NCBI GenBank assembly: GCA_023412275.1
Contig: JAEYNY010000099.1
Location: 62,001 to 126,000, forward strand
Length of the DNA: 64,000 bases
Reading direction: 5' to 3'
DNA from: Bacillota bacterium
GTDB lineage: Bacteria > Bacillota > Clostridia > Acetivibrionales > DSM-1351
Shown one piece after another: positions 8,603 through 18,341 of this stretch; the first letter of the stretch is position 1; each line of letters starts with the position of its first letter. The notes beneath the pieces are model-generated. The model had not been told where the DNA came from and ran no database searches. It saw only the letters and a list, made by a program, of their open reading frames with translations. The position numbers were made by a program, and so were the translations under genes.

Positions 8603-9430
8603 ATGAAAAAGAAGTGGTTGTCTTATCCATACCTTGTATGGATGGCTATTTTTATAATTATACCTTCATTGCTGATCCTTTTTTATGGATTCACAGTAAA
8701 GGATGAGCAGGGTTTCAGATTTTCACTGCAAAATTTTTACAGATTCTGTGATCCTATATTTTTCGGTGTTTTGTTCAAGTCACTTTGGCTGGCTCTTTTA
8801 AGTACCTTTGTGTGTCTCATTGTAGGTTATCCGGTTGCACTTATACTTGCCAGTAAGGAGTACAGTAAAAAGACTACCATGTCCTTGCTTTTTATTATAC
8901 CTATGTGGATGAACTTCCTGCTGCGTACATATGCATGGCTGACACTGCTGGAAAAGCATGGCATAATAAACTCCATACTGTCATTTTTTCATCTCCCGAC
9001 GATTAATATTTTGTACACAAATGGGGCTGTTATACTTGGAATGGTCTACAATTTCCTTCCCTTTATGATACTTCCCATATATTCAGTACTAATGAAAGTA
9101 GACAATAAGTTGGTAGAGGCTGCACAGGATTTGGGCGGAAACTGGATTACAGTATTCAGAAAAGTGATTTTTCCTTTGAGTCTGCCGGGGGTTATGTCAG
9201 GACTAACTATGGTATTTATGCCGGCAGTTACAACCTTTGTAATCTCAAAGCTACTGGGGGGTGCACAATATACTCTTATAGGAAATCTCATTGAGAGACA
9301 GTTCCTGACGGTGTACGATTGGAACTTTGGCGCGTCGATATCTATTATAATGATGATATTCATATTAATAAGCATAGCAATTATGTCCAGATTTGACGAG
9401 GACAAGGGAGGAGGGGCAGCACTATGGTAA
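8603..9430 (+). CDS. potB: Spermidine/putrescine ABC transporter permease B
   Basis: 275 residues, six predicted membrane helices. The EAA coupling loop reads LVEAAQDLGGNWITVFRKVIF at about residues 171-191. The N-terminal periplasmic-type loop and the LRTYAWLTLL motif are typical for PotB. The start is directly after potA and the gene overlaps potC by 7 bases, so the subunits are translationally coupled. Confidence 0.92.
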   Translation: MKKKWLSYPYLVWMAIFIIIPSLLILFYGFTVKDEQGFRFSLQNFYRFCDPIFFGVLFKSLWLALLSTFVCLIVGYPVALILASKEYSKKTTMSLLFIIPMWMNFLLRTYAWLTLLEKHGIINSILSFFHLPTINILYTNGAVILGMVYNFLPFMILPIYSVLMKVDNKLVEAAQDLGGNWITVFRKVIFPLSLPGVMSGLTMVFMPAVTTFVISKLLGGAQYTLIGNLIERQFLTVYDWNFGASISIIMMIFILISIAIMSRFDEDKGGGAALW

Positions 9431-10245
9431 AAAAGGTCATAATGAAGTCATATCTTGGTCTGATACTGCTTTTTATGTATCTGCCAATAATAGTTTTGAT
9501 TGCCTTCTCTTTTAACAAGTCAAAGTCCCGCGGTAACTGGACTGGCTTTACCTTCAAGTGGTATGAGGAGTTATTCAGGAATTCACAGATAAAAGATGCT
9601 CTTTACAACACAATTATTATAGCCCTGCTTTCTTCTGTAATTGCTGTTGTAATAGGTACCTTGGCAGCAATAGGAATACATAGCATGAAGAAAGCAAAAA
9701 AGACCACTGTAATGAATCTGACTTATCTGCCTGTTCTGAATCCGGATATAGTTACAGGGGTTTCCCTAATGCTGATGTTTGTATTTATAGGTACCTTTGT
9801 CAAAATGCAAATGGGCTTTTTTACAATGCTTCTTGCACATGTGACATTTAATATACCCTATGTTATTTTATCTGTTTTGCCAAAGTTAAAGCAAATGAAT
9901 ACAAATTTGTATGAGGCAGCTTTGGATTTAGGTGCAAGCTCGTCATATGCACTTAGAAAAGTAATAATACCGGAAATAATGCCGGGTATTGTATCGGGAT
10001 TTCTTATGGCAATAACTCTTTCAATAGATGATTTTGTCATAAGCTATTTTACTACCGGCTCGGGAGTTTCAAACCTGTCCATTACCATATATTCAATGGC
10101 AAGAACAGGCGTGAAACCGACAATCAATGCGTTATCTACTCTTATGTTCGGAGGCGTACTTCTACTTCTTTTTATAATAAATATACGCTCAGACAGAGAG
10201 GCAAAGAAAAGTAAGTCAATTAAAACTGATGGCATGGAGGTTTAA
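9424..10245 (+). CDS. potC: Spermidine/putrescine ABC transporter permease C
   Basis: 273 residues, six predicted membrane helices. EAA loop LYEAALDLGASSSYALRKVI at about residues 160-179; LSIDDFVISYFTTGSG near residue 200 is a PotC hallmark. It pairs with PotB in the membrane and overlaps its gene by 7 bases. Confidence 0.92.
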   Translation: MVKKVIMKSYLGLILLFMYLPIIVLIAFSFNKSKSRGNWTGFTFKWYEELFRNSQIKDALYNTIIIALLSSVIAVVIGTLAAIGIHSMKKAKKTTVMNLTYLPVLNPDIVTGVSLMLMFVFIGTFVKMQMGFFTMLLAHVTFNIPYVILSVLPKLKQMNTNLYEAALDLGASSSYALRKVIIPEIMPGIVSGFLMAITLSIDDFVISYFTTGSGVSNLSITIYSMARTGVKPTINALSTLMFGGVLLLLFIINIRSDREAKKSKSIKTDGMEV

Positions 10246-10246
10246 A

Positions 10247-11296
10247 ATGAAAGGAATATTATCAGGTATTTTAGCTGCAGCTGTAATTACTGTAAGTGTT
10301 GCATTAACCGGCTGTGGAGGAGCTTCAAGCGATAAAACAACCTTAAAAGTATACAACTGGGGAGATTACATCGGTGAAGATGTAATTCAGAAATTTGAGG
10401 ATAAATTCAATATAAATGTTGTGTACGATACATTCCCTACAAATGAAGAAATGTACGTAAAGCTTAAAGCCGGCGGAAGCGACTATGACGTTGCCATTCC
10501 ATCAGACTATATGATAAAGAAAATGATAAATGAAGGTATGGTTAAGAAAATAAATTTAAATAATATACCAAACTACAAGTATATTGAAGAAAAGTTCAAG
10601 AATCTGTCCTTTGACCCTAATAATGAATACTCTGTTCCTTATATGTGGGGTACCGTAGGTATTATTTATAATAAAACAATGGTTAAGGAACCTGTGGACA
10701 GCTGGAATATACTGTGGGACAAAAAATATGACAAACAGATATTCATGTTGGACAGCCAAAGGGATTCTATAGCAGTTGCATTAAAAAAACTTGGTTATTC
10801 TCTTAATACTAAAAACAAGGATGAACTTGAAAAAGCCAAGAACGAGTTAATAAAACAGAAAGATATTGTACAGGCCTACGTTGGAGACGAAGTCAAAGAT
10901 AAAATGATAATGGGTGAAGGAGCCTTGGCTGTAGTCTGGTCAGGGGATGCAGTATATATGAAGAGTCAGAACAAAGACCTTGAATACGCAATACCAAAGG
11001 AAGGAAGCAATTTGTGGTTTGATTCTATGGTTATTCCAAGTACCGCAAAGCACCAGAAGGAAGCAGAGGAATTTATAAACTTTATGTGCGATACTGAGAT
11101 TGCACTTGCAAATACCAACTATATCGGATACTCAACTCCACAGACTGAAGCAAAGAAAAAGCTTGACCCTGCTTTATTAAAGGACATTGCTGCTTATCCA
11201 ACCGATGAACAGATAAAGAACTGCGAGGTTTTCGTTGATTTGGATGCTTCTATCAAGGATTATGATAAGATATGGACTGAGATTACTTCCAGATAA
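10247..11296 (+). CDS. potD: Spermidine/putrescine-binding lipoprotein
   Basis: 349 residues. I place the start at ATG 10247: GGAGG lies 6 bases upstream and this gives a proper lipoprotein signal peptide with lipobox LTGCGG. A start at 10229 would add six residues inside potC. Mature features: LKVYNWGDYIGEDVIQKFE, the usual opening of PotD/PotF proteins, YDVAIPSDYMI and VPYMWGTVGIIYN. It captures polyamine outside the membrane for PotABC. Last gene of the operon, one base after the potC stop. Confidence 0.93.
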   Translation: MKGILSGILAAAVITVSVALTGCGGASSDKTTLKVYNWGDYIGEDVIQKFEDKFNINVVYDTFPTNEEMYVKLKAGGSDYDVAIPSDYMIKKMINEGMVKKINLNNIPNYKYIEEKFKNLSFDPNNEYSVPYMWGTVGIIYNKTMVKEPVDSWNILWDKKYDKQIFMLDSQRDSIAVALKKLGYSLNTKNKDELEKAKNELIKQKDIVQAYVGDEVKDKMIMGEGALAVVWSGDAVYMKSQNKDLEYAIPKEGSNLWFDSMVIPSTAKHQKEAEEFINFMCDTEIALANTNYIGYSTPQTEAKKKLDPALLKDIAAYPTDEQIKNCEVFVDLDASIKDYDKIWTEITSR

Positions 11297-11317
11297 TTTA
11301 ACATATAAAAATTGAAG

Positions 11318-11367
11318 AAAACCCTATGGGATAGGCTATTTAAAGAAGCCATTCTATAGGGTTTTTT
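11318..11367 (+). terminator. Terminator of the potABCD operon
   Basis: Outer arms AAAACCCTAT / ATAGGGTTTT with an inner GGCT / AGCC pairing and a TTTTTT tail. Confidence 0.88.
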
Positions 11368-11489
11368 CGTTTCTTGCATTAATTGCCTTATCTATAATAA
11401 TGGGAATTTAAATACATTTCTGGGTAATCTGCATAAATTACTTTTCAGAGGAAACAATATACATTAAATTTTATTATAGGAGGACAGCT

Positions 11490-12077
11490 ATGGGAAAGTT
11501 ATCAGGTACAAGGACTTCTGAAAACCTTGCAAGAGGGTTTGCCGGAGAATCACAGGCAAAAAACAGGTATACATTTTATGCGAATTATGCTAGAAAAGAG
11601 GGACACGTTATTATTGAACAGGAGTTCAGACAAATAATAAAAAACGAGGAAGCTCATGCAAAAGTGTTCTATGATTTACTTATTGAAGGAATGGGGCCAG
11701 GTGCCAACAACGTCAATGTAGACGGCGGATACCCATTTGAACTGGGAGATACACTTGCAAACCTAAAAGCTGCTGCTGAAGGTGAACATGAAGAAAATTC
11801 AAAAGTATATCCTGCTTTTGCTGATGTTGCCAAGGAAGAGGGATTTCCCCAGGTAGAGGCTGCTTTCAGAATGATAGCAAAAATCGAAGGTGAACATGAG
11901 AAAAAATTCAAACAGATGGCAACTGAACTTGAAAATCAGACATTATACAAGAAGAATGCACCTGTTAGATGGGTCTGTACCAACTGCGGACACATACATG
12001 AGAGCACTGAGGCACCGGGAATTTGTCCTGTATGCAAACATCCTCAGGGTTGGTTTGAAGTAGCAAAGCAATCATAA
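11490..12077 (+). CDS. rbr: Rubrerythrin (diiron domain then rubredoxin domain)
   Basis: 195 residues. N-terminal four-helix ferritin-like diiron domain with E-x-x-H motifs (KNEEAHAKVF, KIEGEHEKKF) and a central GEHEEN. The C-terminal rubredoxin-like iron site has CTNCGHIHES and CPVCKHP (two CxxC pairs). In anaerobes it reduces hydrogen peroxide to water using electrons from NADH through rubredoxin-type carriers. AGGAGG lies 6-7 bases before the ATG. It appears monocistronic. A second rubrerythrin with the opposite domain order is at 32216-32761. Confidence 0.93.
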   Translation: MGKLSGTRTSENLARGFAGESQAKNRYTFYANYARKEGHVIIEQEFRQIIKNEEAHAKVFYDLLIEGMGPGANNVNVDGGYPFELGDTLANLKAAAEGEHEENSKVYPAFADVAKEEGFPQVEAAFRMIAKIEGEHEKKFKQMATELENQTLYKKNAPVRWVCTNCGHIHESTEAPGICPVCKHPQGWFEVAKQS

Positions 12078-12176
12078 AGAAAAATGGTTAAAATATTAAC
12101 AAAGTTATGAAATCCTCTATTAAATTAAGATAAAGAGAGCCGACAAGGAAATATTGTGTTTAAATAAAGATAATGA

Positions 12177-12206
12177 TTGTTGTTTTTTTAACAAAGTAGA
12201 TATAAT
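12177..12206 (+). promoter_or_regulatory. Promoter with Rex-like operator upstream of the alcohol dehydrogenase
   Basis: TTGTTGTTTTTTTAACAA (12177-12194) matches 16 of 18 positions of the clostridial Rex pattern TTGTTAA-N4-TTAACAA, counting the four free positions. It overlaps the -35-like TTGTTG, and TATAAT follows at 12201-12206. Rex senses NADH/NAD+ and commonly controls alcohol dehydrogenases in clostridia. The match is by eye. Confidence 0.55.
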
Positions 12207-12261
12207 ATTAACATATAATTAAAAGTTAACAAACAAATTAAAATAAATGGAGGGTAAAGTT

Positions 12262-13461
12262 ATGTGGGAAAACAAGATTGATATTAACCAAGTAGTGGAA
12301 ATAAGGGCTAAAACAACAGCGTTTTTTGGCGTGGGAGCAATCAACAAGATGGCGGATGTTGCAGCAAACTTGTCTGGAAGAGGTATTAAAAAGGTTATAG
12401 TTATGACAGGAAAAAGTTCACATGTTAAGACAGGTGCATGGGACGTAACAAAGAAAGCTCTTGAAGACAATGGAATCAAGTACTTATTGTACAGCAAAGT
12501 TACTCCCAACCCTACAGTTGATCATGTTGACGAAGCAACTGCAGAAGCAAAAGCATTTGGTGCTGAGGCTGTTATTGCAATAGGCGGAGGAAGTCCTATT
12601 GATGCAGCTAAGAGCGTTGCAATACTTCTGGCTTATCCTGAAAAGAACGCGACAGAGCTTTATGAACTTAGCTTTGCTCCGGATAAGGCAGTTCCGATTA
12701 TTGCTATAAACCTTACCCATGGAACAGGTACTGAAGTTGACAGATTTGCAGTTGTTAGTATTCCTGCTAAAGAATACAAACCTGCAATAGCATATGATTG
12801 CATTTATCCATTGTTTGCTATTGATGACCCTGCATTGATGACTAAATTACCGGCTGAACAGACAATATATGTATCAGTTGATGCTATAAATCATGTTGTT
12901 GAGGCTTCAACAACAATAGTTACAAATCCTTTGGCTATTCTTCTGGCAAAGGAAACAATAAGATTGGTTGCAAAATATTTGCCGATTGCCATTAAGGAAC
13001 CTGAAAATCTTACTGCCAGATACTATCTATTATATGCTTCATTGATAGCAGGAACTTCTTTTGACAATGGCTTGCTGCATTACACCCATGCACTGGAACA
13101 TCCTTTAAGTGCAGTAAGACCTGACCTTGCACACGGACTTGGACTTGCAATGCTTCTTCCTGCAGTTGTAAAGGAAATTTATCCTGCATCAGGAGAAGTT
13201 CTGGCAGAGATTTTTGAACCGATACTTCCAGGATTTAAAGGTACCGCTGATGAAGCTGACAAGGCATATACAGGTTTAAGAAACTGGATTGAGAGTGTAG
13301 GTATAAAGTCACATTTGAGAGATGAGGGCTTTGATGACAGTGTTGTTGATAAGCTTGTAAATCTTGCATTTGAGACACCTAGTCTTGACGGACTGCTGGG
13401 TATTGCACCTGTTAAGGCAACTAAGGAATCAGTTAAAAACATTTATGTTAACTCACTTTAA
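12262..13461 (+). CDS. Iron-containing (group III) alcohol dehydrogenase
   Basis: 399 residues from ATG 12262, chosen because GGAGGG lies 7 bases upstream; the ATG at 12247 overlaps that ribosome site. N-terminal nucleotide-binding part with VIAIGGGSPIDAAKS and LTHGTGTEVDRF; C-terminal metal-binding helical part with VDAINHVVEAS and HALEHPLSAVRPDLAHGLGLAM, which carry the D/H/H/H metal ligands. It probably reduces aldehydes to alcohols with NAD(P)H during fermentation, regenerating NAD+. The Rex-like site at its promoter fits that role. Butanol- or ethanol-type specificity cannot be told by eye. Confidence 0.9.
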   Translation: MWENKIDINQVVEIRAKTTAFFGVGAINKMADVAANLSGRGIKKVIVMTGKSSHVKTGAWDVTKKALEDNGIKYLLYSKVTPNPTVDHVDEATAEAKAFGAEAVIAIGGGSPIDAAKSVAILLAYPEKNATELYELSFAPDKAVPIIAINLTHGTGTEVDRFAVVSIPAKEYKPAIAYDCIYPLFAIDDPALMTKLPAEQTIYVSVDAINHVVEASTTIVTNPLAILLAKETIRLVAKYLPIAIKEPENLTARYYLLYASLIAGTSFDNGLLHYTHALEHPLSAVRPDLAHGLGLAMLLPAVVKEIYPASGEVLAEIFEPILPGFKGTADEADKAYTGLRNWIESVGIKSHLRDEGFDDSVVDKLVNLAFETPSLDGLLGIAPVKATKESVKNIYVNSL

Positions 13462-13488
13462 TAACTTATAAAATAATTTAGTATAAAG

Positions 13489-13520
13489 CAGCAGTTGTAT
13501 ATTTACAGCTGCTGTTTTTT
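13489..13520 (+). terminator. Terminator of the alcohol dehydrogenase gene
   Basis: Arms CAGCAGTTGT / ACAGCTGCTG (one G:U), 6-base loop, TTTTTT tail. Confidence 0.88.
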
Positions 13521-13701
13521 GTGTGTTGGTGACGTTGCTTCCGAAAACGAGAATGAATTTGTCCAATAACGTGGTGTGTAAATGAAATATATACATATTC
13601 TTTATTTAATCAGTAATTTTGATTTAAAATAGGAACTTTACTTTAGACACAAATAAAGTATACAATTGTTGTTATAAATCTATTGTAAAGGATATGATAC
13701 T

Positions 13702-14535
13702 ATGCTAACAAATGTCATCGATAACGAGATCTTAGCTGCATTCACAAAGGTTATACCTTATATGGCCGTATTTTTCGACAATACAGCATCAATAGCTATT
13801 ACAGATAGAGAAAGTTATATAATTAATCAAAGTTGTCCTACCCTTAAGTTAAAGGCAGAACCCGGAGATCCTATACCGGAGGGCGGGGCCGCGTACAAGG
13901 CAATTCAAACCGGCGAGATGACTATAAGTATTGTTCCTAAGGAAGTTTATGGTGTACCATTCAAGTCGTATGCTCTACCAATAAAAGAAAATGATAAGGT
14001 AGTTGGTTGTATTTTATTGGGTAAAAGCTTGCAAAAAAGCTCTGATTTAAATGAGGCCTATAAAAACCAATCTACAGCATTACAACAGATTTCTGGTGCA
14101 ATTAATGAGGTGTCTACCGGGTTGCAGGATGTTGTGGCAATGAGCAATGAAATTCAAAAAGAAGCTAATGAAGCAGATGATAATACAGGGACTACTGCTG
14201 AAATACTTAGTTTTATTAGAGGTATTGCGTCACAAACAAATTTGTTGGGGTTAAATGCAGCCATTGAAGCAGCACGGGCCGGCGAACACGGAAAAGGGTT
14301 TAATATTGTTGCACAGGAGATTCGTAAATTAGCCCATTCAACAAATGACTCCATAAAGCAAATTGATTCAGTACTAAAACAGATTAAAAATTCTATAAAG
14401 GAAATAAGTACAAAGATAAACAATGCAAATGATATTTACCAATCTCAAGCAGCTTCTTTTGAAGAGATAGCGGCTTCGGTAGAAGAGTTGACTTCATCTG
14501 CAAAAATATTGGAAGATATGTCTAAGGATATATAA
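13702..14535 (+). CDS. Soluble methyl-accepting chemotaxis-type signalling protein
   Basis: 277 residues, no membrane helix. The N-terminal about 115 residues form a small sensor region of unrecognised type with a PAS- or GAF-like feel ([40 protein letters not shown]). The C-terminal half is a coiled-coil signalling domain with the hairpin tip [20 protein letters not shown] and the flanking [10 protein letters not shown]. Cytoplasmic receptors of this type modulate CheA, but no che genes are in the window. It is short of the usual methylation helices, so it may be a signalling adapter. The ribosome site is weak (AAAGGATATG). Confidence 0.8.
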   Translation: MLTNVIDNEILAAFTKVIPYMAVFFDNTASIAITDRESYIINQSCPTLKLKAEPGDPIPEGGAAYKAIQTGEMTISIVPKEVYGVPFKSYALPIKENDKVVGCILLGKSLQKSSDLNEAYKNQSTALQQISGAINEVSTGLQDVVAMSNEIQKEANEADDNTGTTAEILSFIRGIASQTNLLGLNAAIEAARAGEHGKGFNIVAQEIRKLAHSTNDSIKQIDSVLKQIKNSIKEISTKINNANDIYQSQAASFEEIAASVEELTSSAKILEDMSKDI

Positions 14536-14611
14536 ATTTACAAATATTAGAGAAGTATAAGATAAAATTTACATAATAGAAAAAATAACTAAGTAAGGTT
14601 GGGGGAATTCT

Positions 14612-16609
14612 ATGCTAAAAAAGTATGAAAAGTTATTCGAAACCATTAAAATTGGTTCTGTAGAAATGAAAAACCGGTTTGCCATGGCTCCTATGGGACC
14701 TTTAGGTCTTGCAGATGCAGAGGGTGGTTTCAATCAACGTGGAATCGACTACTATACTGCTCGTGCCAAAGGCGGTACCGGATTGATTATTACCGGAGTT
14801 ACATTTGTAGATAATGAGATTGAAGAACATGGAATGCCCAATGTCCCGTGTTCTACCCACAATTCGGTACACTTTATCCGTACTGCCAGAGAGATGACAG
14901 AACGTATTCACGCCTATGATGCAAAGATATTTTTACAACTTAGCGGAGGCTTCGGCAGAGTAACAATTCCAACAAACCTGGGTGAATATCCTCCTGTTGC
15001 ACCTTCACCGATTAAACACAGGTGGTTGGACAAGACTTGTCGTGAATTGACTGTTGAGGAGATAAAATCAATAATTAAGAAATTCGGAGACGGCGCCTAT
15101 AACGCAAAACGTGCAGGGTTTGACGGAGTTCAGATTCATGCTGTACACGAAGGCTATCTTATTGATCAGTTTGCAATTTCTTTTTTCAATCACCGTACTG
15201 ACGAATATGGAGGATGTCTTGAAAACAGGCTTAGATTTGCCAGAGAAATTGTTGAAGAGATTAAAAAAAGATGCGGAGAGGACTTTCCTGTTACATTGAG
15301 ATTCAGTCCTAAGAGCTTTATTAAGGATTGGCGTGAAGGGGCTTTGCCGGGAGAAGAGTTTGAGGAAAAAGGAAGAGATATACCGGAAGGTATCGAAGCA
15401 GCGAAATTACTGGTTTCCTATGGGTATGATGCTCTTGACGTAGATGTCGGTTCTTATGATTCCTGGTGGTGGAGTCATCCTCCAATGTATCAGGAAAAAG
15501 GGCTATATATACCTTTTGCTAAAATTGTAAAAGAGGCTGTAAATGTTCCTGTTCTGTGTGCAGGGCGTATGGATAATCCTGATCTAGCGTTAAAAGCTAT
15601 TGATGATGGCGCTTGTGATATTATCAGTCTTGGCCGTCCCTTGCTTGCCGATCCTGATTTAGTGAACAAACTTAGAGCAGGTAAACTAAAATCCATAAGA
15701 CCTTGTCTATCCTGCCAAGAGGGATGTATGGGACGTATTCAGGAGTATTCTGCTCTGAACTGTGCAGTAAACCCTGAGGCATGCAGAGAAACGATACATG
15801 GCTTGACTCCGGCTTTAAAAAGTAAAACAGTGCTTATAGCAGGTGGGGGAGTGGCAGGTTGTGAAGCAGCCAGAGTTCTGGCACTCCGTGGCCACAAGCC
15901 GGTTGTGTACGAAAAACGCAGTCGCCTTGGGGGTAATTTGTTACCCGGAGGAACACCGGACTTTAAAGAAGATGATCTTTTGTTGGTCGCTTGGTATGAG
16001 GAAACTCTTAAAGAACTTGGTGTAAAGGTGAATTGCAATACAGAGTTAACTGCGGAGATTGTAAAAAACAGTGAAGCAGATACCGTTATAATCGCCACGG
16101 GTTCAAAACCCAAGATATTCAATCTGGGTGAACATAATAAAGTTTTTACAGCGGAAGATGTTCTGCTGGAAAAAGAAGAATCAGGCAATGAAGTAATTGT
16201 TGTCGGAGGTGGTTTGGTTGGCTGTGAGCTTGCACTCTGGCTTGCACAAAAAGGCAAAAAAGTCACTATTGTAGAAATACAAAACAAACTTCTTGCATTA
16301 AACGGTCCTCTGTGTCATGCGAATTCAGAGATGCTGGAAAGATTAATACCGTATAAGGGGATTGAAGTACTTACTTCCTCCAAGATAATAAAAACAACCG
16401 AAAAAGGTGCTTTGGTAGATGTTGCCGGAGATATCAGGGAGATTTGTGCCGACAGTGTAGTTTTAGCCGTAGGCTACAATTCCGAACGGACTATTTATGA
16501 GCAGATTAAATATGATATTGACGATATACATTTGATAGGAGATGCACGTAAGGTAGCTAACATAATGTACGCTATTTGGGATGCATATGAAGTTGCCAGA
16601 AACATATAG
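14612..16609 (+). CDS. NADH:flavin oxidoreductase, 2-enoate/2,4-dienoyl reductase type (FMN, 4Fe-4S, FAD)
   Basis: 665 residues, full length for the family. N-terminal old-yellow-enzyme barrel (about 1-370; NRFAMAPMGP, FLQLSGGFGR, FDGVQIHAVHEGYLIDQF, CDIISLGRPLLADP), an iron-sulfur segment CLSCQEGCMG with a later Cys in ALNCAVNPEA, then two dinucleotide folds (VLIAGGGVAGCEAARVL near residue 407, VIVVGGGLVGCELALWL near 529). Such enzymes reduce activated C=C bonds: enoates, dienoyl-CoA, or bile-acid intermediates (BaiCD). GGGGG precedes the ATG. With the esterase and DUF3237 genes behind it, degradation of an ester-linked unsaturated acid or plant phenolic is plausible (inferred). Confidence 0.9.
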   Translation: MLKKYEKLFETIKIGSVEMKNRFAMAPMGPLGLADAEGGFNQRGIDYYTARAKGGTGLIITGVTFVDNEIEEHGMPNVPCSTHNSVHFIRTAREMTERIHAYDAKIFLQLSGGFGRVTIPTNLGEYPPVAPSPIKHRWLDKTCRELTVEEIKSIIKKFGDGAYNAKRAGFDGVQIHAVHEGYLIDQFAISFFNHRTDEYGGCLENRLRFAREIVEEIKKRCGEDFPVTLRFSPKSFIKDWREGALPGEEFEEKGRDIPEGIEAAKLLVSYGYDALDVDVGSYDSWWWSHPPMYQEKGLYIPFAKIVKEAVNVPVLCAGRMDNPDLALKAIDDGACDIISLGRPLLADPDLVNKLRAGKLKSIRPCLSCQEGCMGRIQEYSALNCAVNPEACRETIHGLTPALKSKTVLIAGGGVAGCEAARVLALRGHKPVVYEKRSRLGGNLLPGGTPDFKEDDLLLVAWYEETLKELGVKVNCNTELTAEIVKNSEADTVIIATGSKPKIFNLGEHNKVFTAEDVLLEKEESGNEVIVVGGGLVGCELALWLAQKGKKVTIVEIQNKLLALNGPLCHANSEMLERLIPYKGIEVLTSSKIIKTTEKGALVDVAGDIREICADSVVLAVGYNSERTIYEQIKYDIDDIHLIGDARKVANIMYAIWDAYEVARNI

Positions 16610-16640
16610 GTTTGAAATTTAGAATGAAAGGGTGTTTAGT

Positions 16641-17546
16641 ATGGATAAGCAAGCAGCCTATGTTGCAGCAAATGAAATGCCGGAAGGAACACAAATTTTA
16701 TTCGGTGAGTTTTCTGAAGGTGGAAAGTACTATTCATGTACATACTTAAAAGATATTACTTATGCCAAGTATGGTGACCTGGAATTGAAACTTCAAGTAA
16801 TAAAACCTTGTCAGGACGGCCATAAATTTCCACTTGTAGTTTATGTACAAGGCTCTGCATGGAGAAATCAGGATTTATATTGTGCTATACCAAATCTATC
16901 TCATGTTGCAGCAAAGGGATATGTAATAGCAAGTGTTGAAATAAGGGATACAGATAAAGCACAATTCCCGGCGGCTGTTGAAGATGTAAAGTGTGCTATC
17001 AGGTTTATGCGTGAGAATCAAGACACATATGGAGTTGATCCTGAGAGGGTTGCAGTATGGGGAGATTCATCAGGCGGACACCTTTCATTAATGACCGGAC
17101 TTACTATTGGGGAGTACAATAACGGACTTTATGGCGAACAATCAGATGAAGTATCTGCTGTGGTAGATTATTATGGAGTTTCAGATTTACTTACCTTAGG
17201 CAAATACAATGATATTCTAGACCATGATTCTGCAGATTCTCCTGAAGGTTTACTTGTGGGAGGAAGAGTAAAGGACAATATTGAACTGTCCAAGAAAGCA
17301 AGTCCCGTTTATCAGGATTTAACAAAAAAACTTCCACCTTTCCTTATCATACATGGAGACAGTGATAAGATAGTTCACATTAATCAAAGCATTGAAATGT
17401 ATAAGGCACTAAGGGAAAATGGGCAGAATGTTATATTTTACAAGGTTGCAGGTGCAGACCATGGGACAGGCATATGGAATCCTCAGGTACTTAAAATAAC
17501 CGAACAGTTTTTATCTGCAAATTTAAAACGACATGACAAGCGATGA
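16641..17546 (+). CDS. Alpha/beta hydrolase, acetyl-esterase/BD-FAE-like
   Basis: 301 residues from ATG 16641 (AAAGGG 8 bases upstream; a GTG at 16632 overlaps it). Alpha/beta-hydrolase fold with oxyanion segment VYVQGSAWRNQD, nucleophile elbow WGDSSGGHLS, acid site IIHGDSDKIVH and terminal His in AGADHGTG. There is no signal peptide, so it acts inside the cell. It resembles the esterases that deacetylate or deferuloylate small xylan fragments and the broader steryl/acetyl esterase group. It follows the enoate reductase by 31 bases in the same direction, probably in one operon. Confidence 0.85.
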   Translation: MDKQAAYVAANEMPEGTQILFGEFSEGGKYYSCTYLKDITYAKYGDLELKLQVIKPCQDGHKFPLVVYVQGSAWRNQDLYCAIPNLSHVAAKGYVIASVEIRDTDKAQFPAAVEDVKCAIRFMRENQDTYGVDPERVAVWGDSSGGHLSLMTGLTIGEYNNGLYGEQSDEVSAVVDYYGVSDLLTLGKYNDILDHDSADSPEGLLVGGRVKDNIELSKKASPVYQDLTKKLPPFLIIHGDSDKIVHINQSIEMYKALRENGQNVIFYKVAGADHGTGIWNPQVLKITEQFLSANLKRHDKR

Positions 17547-17570
17547 ATTAATAAGCTAAGGGGAAATCAT

Positions 17571-17990
17571 ATGAATTTTGAAGAAATATTAACAGTGAAT
17601 GTTAAGATACAAAGTGCAAGCGATTTAAAAAATGATAATGGTGATTCAGTTGTAATGATTTCTTTTACAGGCAGTGCTGAAGGTAAGTATTTTGAAGGAC
17701 AAGTACTACCGGGTGGAATTGATACTCAAATTATCGGAAAATACGGTGACAGACATACCTTGTCCGCAAGGTATATGCTTGAGGGAAAGGATTACACAGG
17801 TGCAGCCTGCAAGATGTTCATAGAGAATAATGGGGATATGAACAAAAATCTGCAAGGTGTCCTTTTCAGAACTTATCCAAAGATAATAACAGATAGTAAG
17901 GCTTTAGATTTTCTGAACCATGACGTTTTAGTAGGAGAAGGCTTCCCGGCTGAGGATGGTGTAAAAATAGTAATATACAGGGCTATATAG
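17571..17990 (+). CDS. DUF3237-like protein
   Basis: 139 residues, predicted beta-barrel. The features FEGQVLPGGIDTQIIGKYG, LSARYMLEGKDYTGAACKMFIENNG and the C-terminal FLNHDVLVGEGFPAEDGV are those I associate with DUF3237, a family of unknown biochemistry often beside oxidoreductases and hydrolases. AAGGGGA lies before the ATG. It follows the esterase by 24 bases and likely closes that operon; a role tied to the substrate of the two enzymes is inferred. Confidence 0.7.
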   Translation: MNFEEILTVNVKIQSASDLKNDNGDSVVMISFTGSAEGKYFEGQVLPGGIDTQIIGKYGDRHTLSARYMLEGKDYTGAACKMFIENNGDMNKNLQGVLFRTYPKIITDSKALDFLNHDVLVGEGFPAEDGVKIVIYRAI

Positions 17991-18081
17991 AGGTTTCCCC
18001 CGTATTATATAATATTTATCTTATAAGCGGAGTGCTGAGAAACCAATACCAATAAGTTAATCAGTTAGTTTGAAATCAAAG

Positions 18082-18125
18082 TGAAAAGTAGTCAATAATA
18101 GATTTTTCTATTTTTGACTACTTTT
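18082..18125 (+). terminator. Long hairpin, first copy of a 39-base repeat
   Basis: Arms 18084-18101 and 18108-18125 pair over 18 bp with one mismatch. It probably ends the DUF3237 operon 95 bases upstream. Bases 18082-18120 are identical to 20262-20300 downstream of the next gene. Confidence 0.7.
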
Positions 18126-18237
18126 TGCATGCAAATAAGACAGAGGATGCACCTTGTTGTGTTTTACAGTCGGATTGCACTATATGAGCAATTATAACTT
18201 AAATTACATAAAATGTCGAAAAAACAATTAATTCAGA

Positions 18238-18265
18238 TTGAAACACAGAAGAAATATGATATAAT
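18238..18265 (+). promoter_or_regulatory. Promoter candidate of the hydrogenase-like chemoreceptor
   Basis: TTGAAA (18238-18243), 16-base spacer, TATAAT (18260-18265). The rest of 17991-18341 holds the hairpin at 18082 and AT-rich sequence with nothing else I recognise. Confidence 0.55.
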
Positions 18266-18341
18266 TTTTATATATTATAGAAAAATATAGAATTTATTGA
18301 CTAACTGTAAAAAAACGTTAGTAGCAGAAAGGAAATATCCA

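Noticed and set aside
15739..16287. Minus-strand open frame of 182 codons
   Set aside because: Shadow of the enoate reductase; Ser/Pro-rich sequence with no recognisable domain.
18002..18029. Inverted third copy of the 29-base repeat
   Set aside because: The match needs gaps and is in AT-rich DNA (GCTTATAAG then AATATTATATA on the minus strand), so it may be chance; mentioned only as a weak hint.
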